Of a DNA stretch of 59,663 nt, positions 25,042 through 34,189 are shown one piece after another. The DNA comes from an uncultured Bacteroidia bacterium (GTDB taxonomy: Bacteria; Bacteroidota; Bacteroidia; Bacteroidales; UBA932): assembly GCA_902774145.1 (NCBI GenBank), contig CACYHC010000034.1, positions 1-59,663 on the forward strand, read 5' to 3'. The stretch's first letter is position 1; each line of letters opens with the position of its first letter. The translations under genes and the position numbers were made by a program. A model generated the notes under the pieces. It worked only from the letters and a program-made list of their open reading frames with translations. It was not told where the DNA came from and ran no database searches.

Positions 25042-28000
25042 CTATTTAAAATTGAATTTTAAACCAAGTGAAAAGGTCCGGGACATAGGATAACCGGCCG
25101 GGGATGAGGAATTACCCGTATAGATTTCCGGATCCACGCCGGCAAAGGTCGTGAACGTGAGCGGGTTCTGGGTGTCGAAATAGACCCTGATGTTTTCAAC
25201 CCGCTTGGAGAGCACCTTGCCCAGGATAGCCCCGTTGATGTTGTATCCAAGCGTGATGTTCCTGACACGGACGAAAGAGGCATCCTGACGCCTCAAGTCC
25301 GTGCCTGCATTGCCGGGAAGCGATACTCCTTTGACCGATGCGATTCCGGGCAGGTCCCCCGAGGTGTTGTTCTGCGAATTCCATATACGGTATGCATACT
25401 GGTTGGAGTTTTGCGGAGTCGTATAGGAGAACTGTGCGGCACTGGCCCACTGTAACGCATAGTTGTATTTGGTGGCGCCGAACTGTCCGTAGAAGAAGAT
25501 ATCCAGGTCGAAGTTTTTGTATCGGAAGGTATTCCCGAAGCCGATGGAAATCTTCGGCAGGACATCTTCCATATAAATATCGTCCATCGTAATCATGCCA
25601 TCCTTGTTCTTATCTTCGATAATGGCATAACCGGGCATTTGCGCGTCTTCAGAAAGGGATTTTTGCGATTCCGGCATATTTGAACGGTCGGCATTGATGA
25701 TGCCGGCCACCTTGTAGTAGTAGTTGGCGTTCATCGGCTCGTTTACCTTGATCTGATATTCCGCGTAATCGTAATTCTCCGCACGCTTCACCCAAAACAT
25801 CCCATAGCGCGTAAGGGTTAACTGGGAGGTCCACTTGAATCCGTCCGCCGTCTTGATGTTCAAGGAATTGATGATGGCATCCCAACCCTGCCTGTAATAA
25901 TGGCCGTAGTTGACGGGGCGGCTTCCAACCATATTCAGCGGTTCTCCGGGAGCTACACCCAGCAGATCCGTTACGTCGTTACGGAAGACATCGATGCTTC
26001 CCCATATCCGGTCTCCCAAGAGATGGAAATCCAAACCAATATTTTTCATAATGGTCTTTTCCCAGGTGACATCCGGATAGTCTGCACCAGACTTCATATA
26101 AGGAATGTAAACGGTATTGTTGTTGTCAAAATACACATAGTTGGTGGCCAACTCATAAAGCCCGTACAATGAAGTCCCAAGGTTATCGCGTCCCGTGACA
26201 CCGTAACTGCAGCGCAGTTTCAGCAGGTTGATCCACGAAACATTCTTCATGAAGTTCTCGTTGGAAATCTTCCATGCAAGCGAGACAGAGGGGAACCAGG
26301 CATATTTCTTCCCGGGGAAGAATTTGTCGGTTCCGTCCCGGCGTACGGTGGCGGCAATCACATAGCGGTCCAGGAAGTCGGCGGATACCCGGCCGAACTG
26401 GGAACGTTTTTCGTTCTCATACTTTGAAGAGGTCGGGTAGAACGGCCCTGCAGCCCCACCGACACTATCCGGGCCGATGAGGTCGTTTGCGTTCTTATAG
26501 TCCAGTTCCAGCGTATTGCCTGAGGTCTTGTACCAACCAAAGCCCAGCACCGCATCCAAATCGACGATGTTCCCGAATTTCTGTTTATAGGTCAGCATCA
26601 CCTCAACGGTCTGGTCGTTCCGCTGCGCATCACCCAGATGTCCTCTGGAAACCCCGACAATCTCATAATACATCATGTCCGTAGGAATGTAGAGGGAGCG
26701 CTTGGCGGTTTCGCGGTTGTAGCCGTAGACGGCGCGCATTTTCAGAATGTCCTTCCAGATATTGAGATCGGCGGAGAAGTTGACATACCAGCCGGTGGAG
26801 TTCGTCATGTCTTTGAAATTGGCCATTTCGGAAGGATTGGCGATGGAATTACGGTATCGCATAATCTTCCCTTCCGCATCCAGGACCGTGTAAGTAGGAG
26901 GGAACATCAACGCGGTCTGGAGGGCATCCTTGCCGATACCGCCGGCCCCGCCGCCATCGGCGTTCGAGTTCGTGTACTCATTGGAGTTGATGTTCAGAAT
27001 GGAACTGAGTTTCAAGAACGGAAACACCTGCGCAGACAGATTGGAGCGCAGGGTATAGCGCTTCATCCTGGAATTGATTACCGTACCCGTCTGGTCAAAG
27101 AAATTACCTCCCAGATAATATTTGACATACTTGCTGCCTCCGCTGATCGTGACAGAATGGTTCTGAATGCTTCCGGTACGGAATACATAATCCAGCCAGT
27201 TGGTGGTTTTGGCGTTCGCAATATCGTACGGCGTATATTCGGGAGACCAGTTCCCATCATATGCTGCATCCCCGTAGGGAGCCATACGGTGATTGTACAG
27301 ATAGATTTCCTTGCTGAATACATTTGCGAAGTTCATATACTCCTGCGAATTCAGCGGCTCCATATACTTGTAGTTGGTCACCAGGGAGAAATTGGTTTCC
27401 AAAGAGACTCGCGGCGATGTCTCACTGCCTTTCTTCGTCGTGATCAAGATAACGCCGTTCGCCGCATTGATACCGTAGATAGACGCTGATGCATCCTTGA
27501 GCACTTCGATGGATTCGATGTCTCCGGGGTTGAGGCCGGCAAGCCCCGACCGGTTGATGGAGTTCGGCGTTTCAATCGTACCACGGCCTACCTCAAGAGA
27601 GCCGGAAGGCATCATGATTCCGTCTACTATATATATAGGTGTTCCACCGCCACGGATCGAGATATCCACATTACCACCGGGCTGTGCGCTGCTGATCGTG
27701 GCCCTCAGTCCAGCCGCCTTACCCAGCAGCAATTGGGAAACATTGCTATTGGAGACCCTGTTGATGTCCGCCGCCTTAACGGTTGCAACGGAAGTCGTCA
27801 GGTTCTTCCTGAGCGTGGTACCGTATCCGATGGCGACGGCCTCGTTGATCATCTCGGTGTCTTCCTCCAGGACAATATCCATCGTTGCACGGGTGACCTT
27901 TAAATCCTGGGAAGTATAGCCCAGACAGGCAATGTTCAGGACTTGTCCTTTCGCCGCCTCGATGGAATATTTGCCATCCATATCCGTGATGACGCCCTTG

Positions 28001-28404
28001 TTGGTGCCTTTGATCATTACGGAGGCGCCAATCACAGCCTCTTCCTTTGTATCAGTAATCCGTCCCGACACCGTAAACTGCTCCGCGTCGGCCCGCGCCT
28101 GGCGCTGTGGCGCCGGTGTAATGACAATTTTGTTCCCCACGAGCGTGTAAACAAGGTTGAAACGGGACAATTCGGTTGTGAGCAACTCTTTGATGGATAA
28201 ACCCTTGCCGCTTACGCTTACCGTGGGGGTATCAGGCAGCTGTACATCCCGGTAGGACACGGAATAAGAAGACTGCGTTTCAATGATTGAAAGCAGTTCC
28301 TTAAGGGGTGCATCCTTGATGTCGATGTCAATCTTCCCGGTCTGCGCCGACACCGGCACGGAAAGAATGACGAACGTCAGGAAACTAAATAATTTCGCCT
28401 TCAT
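25042..28404 (-). CDS. SusC/RagA TonB-dependent transporter with STN signalling domain
   Basis: 1120 aa. Signal peptide, then an STN domain (about 23-95: IDIKDAPLKELLSIIE...), a carboxypeptidase-like regulatory domain (about 107-185), the plug (about 195-320, with LLLGKAAGL and the SusC-type YIVDGIMM), and the barrel ending RTFSLGLKFNFK. It imports oligosaccharides across the outer membrane using TonB. The STN domain normally contacts the FecR anti-sigma protein, here encoded 7 nt upstream, so this transporter should also sense the glycan. Confidence 0.95.
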   Translation of the reverse strand: MKAKLFSFLTFVILSVPVSAQTGKIDIDIKDAPLKELLSIIETQSSYSVSYRDVQLPDTPTVSVSGKGLSIKELLTTELSRFNLVYTLVGNKIVITPAPQRQARADAEQFTVSGRITDTKEEAVIGASVMIKGTNKGVITDMDGKYSIEAAKGQVLNIACLGYTSQDLKVTRATMDIVLEEDTEMINEAVAIGYGTTLRKNLTTSVATVKAADINRVSNSNVSQLLLGKAAGLRATISSAQPGGNVDISIRGGGTPIYIVDGIMMPSGSLEVGRGTIETPNSINRSGLAGLNPGDIESIEVLKDASASIYGINAANGVILITTKKGSETSPRVSLETNFSLVTNYKYMEPLNSQEYMNFANVFSKEIYLYNHRMAPYGDAAYDGNWSPEYTPYDIANAKTTNWLDYVFRTGSIQNHSVTISGGSKYVKYYLGGNFFDQTGTVINSRMKRYTLRSNLSAQVFPFLKLSSILNINSNEYTNSNADGGGAGGIGKDALQTALMFPPTYTVLDAEGKIMRYRNSIANPSEMANFKDMTNSTGWYVNFSADLNIWKDILKMRAVYGYNRETAKRSLYIPTDMMYYEIVGVSRGHLGDAQRNDQTVEVMLTYKQKFGNIVDLDAVLGFGWYKTSGNTLELDYKNANDLIGPDSVGGAAGPFYPTSSKYENEKRSQFGRVSADFLDRYVIAATVRRDGTDKFFPGKKYAWFPSVSLAWKISNENFMKNVSWINLLKLRCSYGVTGRDNLGTSLYGLYELATNYVYFDNNNTVYIPYMKSGADYPDVTWEKTIMKNIGLDFHLLGDRIWGSIDVFRNDVTDLLGVAPGEPLNMVGSRPVNYGHYYRQGWDAIINSLNIKTADGFKWTSQLTLTRYGMFWVKRAENYDYAEYQIKVNEPMNANYYYKVAGIINADRSNMPESQKSLSEDAQMPGYAIIEDKNKDGMITMDDIYMEDVLPKISIGFGNTFRYKNFDLDIFFYGQFGATKYNYALQWASAAQFSYTTPQNSNQYAYRIWNSQNNTSGDLPGIASVKGVSLPGNAGTDLRRQDASFVRVRNITLGYNINGAILGKVLSKRVENIRVYFDTQNPLTFTTFAGVDPEIYTGNSSSPAGYPMSRTFSLGLKFNFK

Positions 28405-28411
28405 GGTTAAA

Positions 28412-29389
28412 CTATTGTTGAATGATGATTAGATGGTCGTCTATGACGGAATATTTAAATCCATAGTGCATCCTCAAGATATTGAGGATGTCTTCAACGC
28501 GCTTGTCCGCAAAGGCTCCGGTATAAAGATCCGAGGTATTCAGGCTTTCAGGATATTGTATCTGAACGCCGAAACGATGCTCGAGAATCTCGAACACCTT
28601 GCAGAGCGGGTCATGTGAGAAGATAACATTCGAGCCCATCCAGGCAGTTTCTATCCTCATATCAGTATGCACCAACTCAATGGTTCCGCTTCCCTTGTCG
28701 TAAACCGCCTTGTCTCCGGGCGACACGACCACTTCTCCCCTTCCACCGTCAACGCCGACGCTTCCCTCCAGGACGGAAGTCTCGATAATGTCACGGAAAG
28801 GATAAGCGTTTACATTGAACTTGGTCCCAAGGTCACGTATACGAAGATTAGGCGCAACGACAATGAATGGGGAATCCGGACGATGTTTGACCTCAAAGAA
28901 AGCTTCCCCGTTCAATTCGACCACACGGGAGGTCAGACCATACGAGGGGCTGTATTTCAATGTGGAACATGCATTGAGGCAAACCAGCGACCCGTCTGGC
29001 AAATAAACCAGCGACGGGCTCTCCTTTCCGGATTTTACAGTCAGTCTGGATGACGATATCTGCTCAAGTGCGGCATTCCTTGAGAACAGGCTGACGCCCA
29101 GTACACCGCAGACGGCCAGAAGGCATACGGCGAGAGCCCAGTATAAAAATCTACGGACGGGCGAGACGGCCGGACGGAAAGTATCCGGAAACATCCTTGT
29201 CGGATATCTCTTGGGGCTGTTCGCGGAAAAACCCGCCCACTCTTCAGCCATATCGGCTTTGAGCGCGACGTCCTGGACAGACTCCAACTCTTCGAGGAAG
29301 AGGTCGAAGTCTTCAGGAGCAAGTTTCTCCGTCTTGAATTTTGTTATCAACGGGGTCTTATCCACGTTACTACTATCCATAATACCCAT
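28412..29389 (-). CDS. FecR family anti-sigma factor
   Basis: 325 aa when started at ATG 29389, two bases after the sigma-factor stop; ATG 29380 is also possible. A longer frame to 29437 overlaps the sigma gene and is less likely. The cytoplasmic N-terminal part is followed by one membrane helix (WALAVCLLAVCGVLGVSL), a periplasmic FecR domain (FEVKHRPDSPFIVVAPNLRIRDLGTKFNV is the hallmark region), and a C-terminal STN-like part. It holds the ECF sigma factor until SusC signals substrate. Confidence 0.9.
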   Translation of the reverse strand: MGIMDSSNVDKTPLITKFKTEKLAPEDFDLFLEELESVQDVALKADMAEEWAGFSANSPKRYPTRMFPDTFRPAVSPVRRFLYWALAVCLLAVCGVLGVSLFSRNAALEQISSSRLTVKSGKESPSLVYLPDGSLVCLNACSTLKYSPSYGLTSRVVELNGEAFFEVKHRPDSPFIVVAPNLRIRDLGTKFNVNAYPFRDIIETSVLEGSVGVDGGRGEVVVSPGDKAVYDKGSGTIELVHTDMRIETAWMGSNVIFSHDPLCKVFEILEHRFGVQIQYPESLNTSDLYTGAFADKRVEDILNILRMHYGFKYSVIDDHLIIIQQ

Positions 29390-29391
29390 AA

Positions 29392-29925
29392 TTATAACAT
29401 CGGAAACTTTGATTTTATGATTTTCATGGCCGCGCACAACTGATTGCTTACTACCTGCGCCTGGATGCCGAGCCGTTGGGCGATTTCACTTACGCTCAGT
29501 TCCAGTTCCTTGTTCATAATGAAGATTTCCTTCTGCCTGGGAGTAAGACATTTTTTTCCCTCTTCCACCGCCCGCATAAACACGTCAAAGTCGTAGCTGG
29601 TAGAGTCTGCTTTGGAATCATACATACATTCCAAATAGTCCCGCAGAAGAGGATTCTTGGCCAGACGGCGCAATTCTTTCAGTATCTGATGATACGAAAT
29701 GGTAAAAAGATACGATTTGACAGGCTGTTTTTCATCAAGATACTCCCTTCGCATCCATAGTTTCGCAAAGGTATCCTGAACAATATCTTCTGAAACAGTC
29801 TTTGACTTGCAGTACTGAAAGGCGAATGCAAAGAGTGAGGGACTATAGCGGTCGTAAAGCAGTTCGAAACTTTTAACGTCCGCTAAATCCCTTATTCTTT
29901 TGATAAGTACACTGTCCTCCTGCAT
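29392..29925 (-). CDS. ECF-type RNA polymerase sigma factor of the PUL
   Basis: 177 aa from ATG 29925 (MQEDSVLIKRIR). The open frame reaches 29985, but its first 20 residues look non-coding. Region 2 (about 20-85: FELLYDRYSPSLFAFAFQYC, EDIVQDTFAKLW) and region 4 (about 115-175: LTPRQKEIFIMNKELELSVSEIAQRLGI). It directs RNA polymerase to the PUL promoter once released by FecR. It is the first PUL gene and lies about 107 nt from the right 21-bp repeat. Confidence 0.92.
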   Translation of the reverse strand: MQEDSVLIKRIRDLADVKSFELLYDRYSPSLFAFAFQYCKSKTVSEDIVQDTFAKLWMRREYLDEKQPVKSYLFTISYHQILKELRRLAKNPLLRDYLECMYDSKADSTSYDFDVFMRAVEEGKKCLTPRQKEIFIMNKELELSVSEIAQRLGIQAQVVSNQLCAAMKIIKSKFPML

Positions 29926-30031
29926 ACGGCAAGGCGCATAAATGCATATATATATTATCCGCAAAACGGAAAATATAACATGCAATTATGTAGGTCGCCG
30001 ATGCGAGGGCCTTATTCGATATTGCTGGTTC

Positions 30032-30052
30032 GCAAGGCCAAAGGCCTATAGC
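30032..30052 (+). repeat. 21-bp direct repeat bounding the PUL (right copy)
   Basis: Identical to 10538-10558. Here it covers the stop codon (30046-30048) and the last leucine codon of the kinase-like gene on the minus strand, and extends into the space before the PUL sigma factor. Confidence 0.85.
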
Positions 30053-30669
30053 AGTCCCCGCTGCCGCAGATAGGCGATGATCAGTTCCGTCGTCCCGTCG
30101 ATGCCGAGGCGCGAGGAATTGAGGCAGAGGCGCGAGGAATTGAGGCAGAGGTCGTACTGCGTCGCGTCCCCCCAGTGACCGAAAGTATAGAATTCGTACC
30201 AGTTCCGGCGCGCTTTGTCGCTTTTGCGGACGGAGGCTTCCGCGTCTTTTTCGCTGAGACGGTCGCGCCCCGCGATGGCCGCAATCCGGTCCGGGAGGGG
30301 CGCCGTCAGGAAGATGCTGACGAGGTCGTCGCGGTCGCGCAGGATGTAGTCCGCCGCCCGTCCGACGAAGAGGCAGGGACCTTTGTCCGCGATGCGGCGG
30401 ATGGTTTCGCTCTGGATCTTGAACAGTTCCGCTTCGCTGATGGCGTTGCCGTTGAAACTGCCGTAGCGATTGGAGCCGAAGATGCTTCCAATCAGCGTGA
30501 AGTGGCGTTTTTCGTCGCTTTTGCGGAAAAGAGAGGGGCTGAAGCCGCTTTCCCGCGCCGCTTCGGTGACGAGTTCGCTGTCATAGGCCGGGATGCCCAG
30601 GCGCGACGCGAGTTGCGCCGCCACCCTGCGGCCTCCGGCACCCGTTTGTCTTCCTATACAAATTACCAT
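30046..30669 (-). CDS. Cytidylate kinase-like family protein
   Basis: 207 aa. It has a P-loop variant at the start (ICIGRQTGAGGRRVA) and the FVGRAADYIL, DR...GRDRLSEKDAE and NWYEFYTFGHWGD segments of the Cytidylate_kin2 family. A nucleotide or small-molecule kinase is likely; the substrate is unproven. Near residue 175 the motif LCLNSSR occurs twice in a row because of a 21-bp tandem duplication. Its last codons lie in the right direct repeat, and it is followed upstream by the MATE gene. Confidence 0.85.
   Translation of the reverse strand: MVICIGRQTGAGGRRVAAQLASRLGIPAYDSELVTEAARESGFSPSLFRKSDEKRHFTLIGSIFGSNRYGSFNGNAISEAELFKIQSETIRRIADKGPCLFVGRAADYILRDRDDLVSIFLTAPLPDRIAAIAGRDRLSEKDAEASVRKSDKARRNWYEFYTFGHWGDATQYDLCLNSSRLCLNSSRLGIDGTTELIIAYLRQRGLL
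30106..30147 (-). repeat. 21-bp in-frame tandem duplication in the kinase-like gene
   Basis: Unit GAGGCGCGAGGAATTGAGGC plus A occurs at 30106-30126 and again, identical, at 30127-30147. It adds seven residues (LCLNSSR) without breaking the frame. Exact identity indicates a recent slippage event or an assembly artefact. Confidence 0.9.
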
Positions 30670-30671
30670 AT

Positions 30672-32072
30672 CTATTCTATATTGCTGCCAAGGACAGAGG
30701 GGTCGTCGCCGTCGGCAAGGCGGTTGAATTTTCTAAAGAGGGCGGCGATGAAGAATGCCGAGACGATCACGGAGAGTGCGTCCGACACCGGGAAGCCCCA
30801 CCATACGCCGTCCACCTGCAGCCAGAAGGGCAGGACGTAAATCAGCGGCAGGAGAAAAATCAGCTGCCGGCTGAGCGAGAGAAACACCGAGATCTTGACC
30901 ATTCCGAGGCACTGGAACAGGTTGGAGGTCACCATGCCGAAGCCCACCAGGGCAAAGCCGCAGTTCATGATGCGCATCGCGCGGGCGGCGAGTTCGATGA
31001 GCACCGGGTCGGCGGTGAACATCCCCACGGCCAGGCGCGGACAGCCCATCGAAAGCAGGAAGCACAGGAAGGTGACCAGGACCGCCCACTTGGCCGTCAG
31101 GATGAAGACTTCCTTGACGCGGCTGTAGAGACGCGCACCGTAGTTGTAGCCCGCGATGGGCTGCAGGCCCTGGTTGAGCCCCATACAGATCATAATGAAG
31201 AGCATCGTGAAGCGGTTCACGATACCGAAGGCGCCGATGGCGAGGTCGCCCCCGTAGCGGCCCAGTTGCTGGTTGATGAAGAGGGTGACCAGGCAGGCGG
31301 CCACGTTCATCAGGAAGGGGCCCAGGCCGATGGCCATCGACTGCCGGGCAATCCGGACATCCAGTTGGAAGAGCGGCCGCGGGAAGTGCAGGAAGCGGTT
31401 TTTGTCGGCCAGGAAACGGAGGGTATAAATCAGGGACAGGATTTGGCAAAGGACCGTCGCGATGGCCGCCCCCTGGATGCCCAGCCCCAGAGCGAAGATG
31501 AAAATCGGGTCCAGAATCGCGTTGGAGATGACGGTGAAAAGCGTCAGTCCCATCGCCGTTTTGGGATGGCCGGAAACGCGGATGATGCCGTTGAACCCGT
31601 GCATCAGGTGCGTGACGGCATTGCCCGCGAGGATGATCAGCATATAGTCCCGCGCATAGGGCAACGTCACGTCACTGGCGCCGAAGAAGCGCAGGATCGG
31701 GTCCAGCCAGGCAATGGAGACGATGGTGAACAATACGCCAATGATCAGGTTGAGGCTCAGCGTGTTGGAGAGCACCTTGCGGGCCGTTTCGTAGTTTTTC
31801 TGCCCGAGCAGGACCGAAATCAGCGTCATCGCGCCCACGCCCACCAGCGTACCGAGGGCGATGGACAGGTTCATCAGCGGGAAGGTGACGGCCAGGCCGC
31901 TGATGGCGGAGGAGCCTACGCCGGGAATGTGCCCGATGTAGATGCTGTCCACCATGTTGTAGAGCGACGCGGCGGTCTGGGCGATGATGCCCGGAACGGC
32001 ATAATCACGCAGCAGACGGCTGATTTTTTTCGTCCCCAGTTCCAGCGGGGCGGAAGAAGCGGCCGCAGGCAT
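30672..32072 (-). CDS. MATE family multidrug efflux transporter
   Basis: 466 aa with about 12 membrane helices in two related halves. The start LLRDYAVPGIIAQTAASLYNMVDSIYIGH and the central GLNQGLQPIAGYNYGA are MATE hallmarks. The protein exports drugs or cationic compounds using a sodium or proton gradient. The start overlaps the stop of the FKBP gene by 1 nt (TAATG), and the end is 2 nt from the kinase-like gene. Confidence 0.93.
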   Translation of the reverse strand: MPAAASSAPLELGTKKISRLLRDYAVPGIIAQTAASLYNMVDSIYIGHIPGVGSSAISGLAVTFPLMNLSIALGTLVGVGAMTLISVLLGQKNYETARKVLSNTLSLNLIIGVLFTIVSIAWLDPILRFFGASDVTLPYARDYMLIILAGNAVTHLMHGFNGIIRVSGHPKTAMGLTLFTVISNAILDPIFIFALGLGIQGAAIATVLCQILSLIYTLRFLADKNRFLHFPRPLFQLDVRIARQSMAIGLGPFLMNVAACLVTLFINQQLGRYGGDLAIGAFGIVNRFTMLFIMICMGLNQGLQPIAGYNYGARLYSRVKEVFILTAKWAVLVTFLCFLLSMGCPRLAVGMFTADPVLIELAARAMRIMNCGFALVGFGMVTSNLFQCLGMVKISVFLSLSRQLIFLLPLIYVLPFWLQVDGVWWGFPVSDALSVIVSAFFIAALFRKFNRLADGDDPSVLGSNIE

Positions 32073-33079
32073 TATTTGTCGCAGAACTCGACGTCGAACC
32101 GAAGCGGGGAGAAAGGCGGAATGGTGTTGCCGCTGCCCGTCCCCGAGTACCCCATAGAAGAAACGAAAATGCCGGTACCCGCCTCGTAGCGGCCCATCTG
32201 CAACAGGGTTTTGGCGAAGCCGGTGATGACCGAACTCGAGCCCATCGTAATTTTATCGGCGGTCGTGGCCCACTTGATGGCGGTAGGCCCGTAGGTCCGG
32301 GAACTGTTCCAAATGCCGTAGAACACCGCCGTATCGCGGATATTGGTGTCGAATACGCGTCCGTCCAGACAGCGGCCGATGTAATTGATATAATAGGTGG
32401 AGTCCGCCGTGAACGGCAGGTCGTTGCTCCGCGGATGGCGGCAGACGTAGTAGAGGCCCTCCTCGACGGGCTTGTCCCCCGCGCTCGGGAAATTGCGTTT
32501 GTAGTAACTGCGCAGGGAATCCGTTTCCCAGGCCACCAGGTCCGGGATGACCTTCACCAGACGGACACTGTAGATGCCGGCGGTGCCGGTGGCCTTGCTC
32601 AGGTATTGCGCTTCGTCGGCATAGCGGGAATAGGTCCCCAGCCAGCCGGGCATCACGAAACTGCGGCTGCCGCCTTCCTTCATCCCGATAACGGCGTCCT
32701 CTACCCCGGCATAGAGGGTGTTCTCCCCCCGCTGCCAGATCCTGGGGCCGAAGTAGTAACTCTCGTGGAACGCTTTCATCTGGCGGGCGGAAAGGGCGTC
32801 GGTGTAGGTGGACAGGCTGCCCTCGAGGGTCGTCGCCGTGTATTCCACCCACAGATAGCGGTTGCCGGTGGTGTCGGTGACCACCTCGGTGCCCGTTCCC
32901 GGCTCGTCGGCGGTGATATAGCAACCCAGGGGGGTCTTGACCCAGTCGTTTGCCTTGTTGATTTCCAGCCAGGCGGCGAAGTAAACCTTGGCGGCGTCGT
33001 TGGTTCCGCTCGCCGGTGTCTTGGCACAGCCGGAAAGCAACAGCAGCGCCGCAGCGCAATATATCGTCAATTTCTTCAT
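32072..33079 (-). CDS. FKBP-type peptidyl-prolyl isomerase lipoprotein
   Basis: 335 aa from ATG 33079 (MKKLTIYCAAALLLLSGC, lipobox). A frame reading further upstream is antisense to other genes and is not used. Two FKBP-like segments: a diverged one (about 45-170, VEDAVIGMKEGGSRSFVMPGWLG) and a C-terminal one (about 200-335, YINYIGRCLDGRVFDTN, VITGFAKTLLQMGRYEAGTGIF). It assists folding at proline bonds in the periplasm. The ATG overlaps the DHH gene stop (ATGA). Confidence 0.85.
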   Translation of the reverse strand: MKKLTIYCAAALLLLSGCAKTPASGTNDAAKVYFAAWLEINKANDWVKTPLGCYITADEPGTGTEVVTDTTGNRYLWVEYTATTLEGSLSTYTDALSARQMKAFHESYYFGPRIWQRGENTLYAGVEDAVIGMKEGGSRSFVMPGWLGTYSRYADEAQYLSKATGTAGIYSVRLVKVIPDLVAWETDSLRSYYKRNFPSAGDKPVEEGLYYVCRHPRSNDLPFTADSTYYINYIGRCLDGRVFDTNIRDTAVFYGIWNSSRTYGPTAIKWATTADKITMGSSSVITGFAKTLLQMGRYEAGTGIFVSSMGYSGTGSGNTIPPFSPLRFDVEFCDK

Positions 33080-34104
33080 AGCGTAGATAAAGCTTTGCGG
33101 ACATAGGCGGGGACCTCCTCCCGTGAGGAGACGTCCTCTCCGATGACCAGTTTTCCGCCGGAAGCCTGCTCGTGACCTCCGCCGTGGAACCACTCCCGGG
33201 CGATGCGGTTCGCCGATACGCCTTTTTTCGAGCGGAGGGACACGCGCCACACCCCGTCCGGGGTTTCCTTCAGCGATGCGCTCAGGCGCACCTTCCCGAT
33301 GCTGAGCGGAATGTTCACCAGACCCTCCAGTTCGCCTTCCCGGAGTCCGTAACGCTGCCAGAGTTCCTCGCTGATGATAAAAAAGGCCGCCCCGTCCGGC
33401 GTAATCTCCAGCGCCTGCAGGAGAATTTCGCTCATCGCGCGCACCCGCTCTTCCCGGAAATCGCGGTAGAGCCGGTCCAGCACGAAATCCCGGTCCACGC
33501 CGGAGGCAATCAGTTCGGAGGCCATCGCGAAGGTGGAGGGGAAGACGGAATTGGCAAAATTGTTCGTATCGGTGGTCATCCCCGTCAACAGCGCGGTCCG
33601 GCAGGCGGCGGACAGTTTTCCCGCATCGCCGCTTACGCCGGGAAGCGCCTTCAGCAGCCAGAAAAGCAACTCGCTCGCCGACGAGACCTGCGTCTCGCTG
33701 AACACCAGCGAAAAACTTTCCCGCTCCGGCGCGAGGTGATGATCGATGAGCACGCGCGGCGCCGGGCAGGCACGCACCGGCTGCTCCAGCGTCTCCAGCC
33801 GCGCCAGGCAGTTGAAATCGACGCATAGCAGCAAGTCGCTTTCCTCCAACGCTTTGCGCGCAGCTTCCGGCGTTTTCGCGGCGACGATGATACGGTCCGC
33901 GCCTTCGAGGAAACGCAGGTTTTCGGGCAGCGGATCGGGCAACAGCACCTTCGCCGCCTTGCCGCGGGACGCCAGGTAGGACGCCAGGGCCAGGGCGGAA
34001 CCCGCCGCATCTCCGTCGGGACGGGGATGGGAGAGGATGCAGGGCCTTTCGGAGGCTTCCAGAAAGGCCTCCAGCCGGAGGATATCTTCGCGTGCGAACT
34101 CCAT
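33076..34104 (-). CDS. nrnA: DHH/DHHA1 phosphoesterase, NrnA-like
   Basis: 342 aa from ATG 34104; a TTG at 34113 in the same frame lies inside the promoter and is unlikely. DHH domain with SHPRPDGDAAGSALAL, VDFNCLAR, VLIDHHLAP and TGMTTDTNNF; DHHA1 domain with GGGHEQASGG. The family degrades nano-RNA and cyclic-dinucleotide products and/or dephosphorylates pAp. It is first in the row with the FKBP and MATE genes. The TAATTTTG box at 34111-34118 is only 6 nt from the ATG, implying an almost leaderless mRNA. Confidence 0.88.
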   Translation of the reverse strand: MEFAREDILRLEAFLEASERPCILSHPRPDGDAAGSALALASYLASRGKAAKVLLPDPLPENLRFLEGADRIIVAAKTPEAARKALEESDLLLCVDFNCLARLETLEQPVRACPAPRVLIDHHLAPERESFSLVFSETQVSSASELLFWLLKALPGVSGDAGKLSAACRTALLTGMTTDTNNFANSVFPSTFAMASELIASGVDRDFVLDRLYRDFREERVRAMSEILLQALEITPDGAAFFIISEELWQRYGLREGELEGLVNIPLSIGKVRLSASLKETPDGVWRVSLRSKKGVSANRIAREWFHGGGHEQASGGKLVIGEDVSSREEVPAYVRKALSTL

Positions 34105-34110
34105 ACGTTG

Positions 34111-34118
34111 CAAAATTA
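34111..34118 (-). promoter_or_regulatory. -7 box (TAATTTTG) for the DHH gene
   Basis: TAnnTTTG match 6 nt before ATG 34104, so transcription should begin at or next to the start codon. Confidence 0.6.
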
Positions 34119-34127
34119 CTGAATTGT

Positions 34128-34158
34128 TTTGGAATCCGAAAACAATTTCCTATTTTTG
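34128..34158 (+). promoter_or_regulatory. -33/-7 promoter for 34190 and rsmD
   Basis: TTTG at 34128-34131 and TATTTTTG at 34151-34158 with a 19-bp spacer, an ideal Bacteroidota promoter. The leader is about 28 nt. Confidence 0.75.
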
Positions 34159-34189
34159 CAAGGATTGTGTAATCGACAACAAACAAGAT

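Larger units (their letters stand above)
10538..30052. mobile_element. Putative PUL island between 21-bp direct repeats
   Basis: The 19.5-kb interval holds only the PUL (sigma factor to GH20 gene) and is less GC-rich than both flanks. Collapsing the two repeats into one would join the mazG stop to the stop of the kinase-like gene, so that both use the same CTATAG. This is a natural convergent arrangement. No integrase or transposase is inside, so movement would need enzymes in trans, or the repeats reflect homologous exchange. Mobility is inference. Confidence 0.5.

Noticed and set aside
28412-29437. Longest FecR frame starting at 29437
   Set aside because: It would overlap the sigma gene by 46 nt; ATG 29389 directly after the sigma stop is the simpler start.
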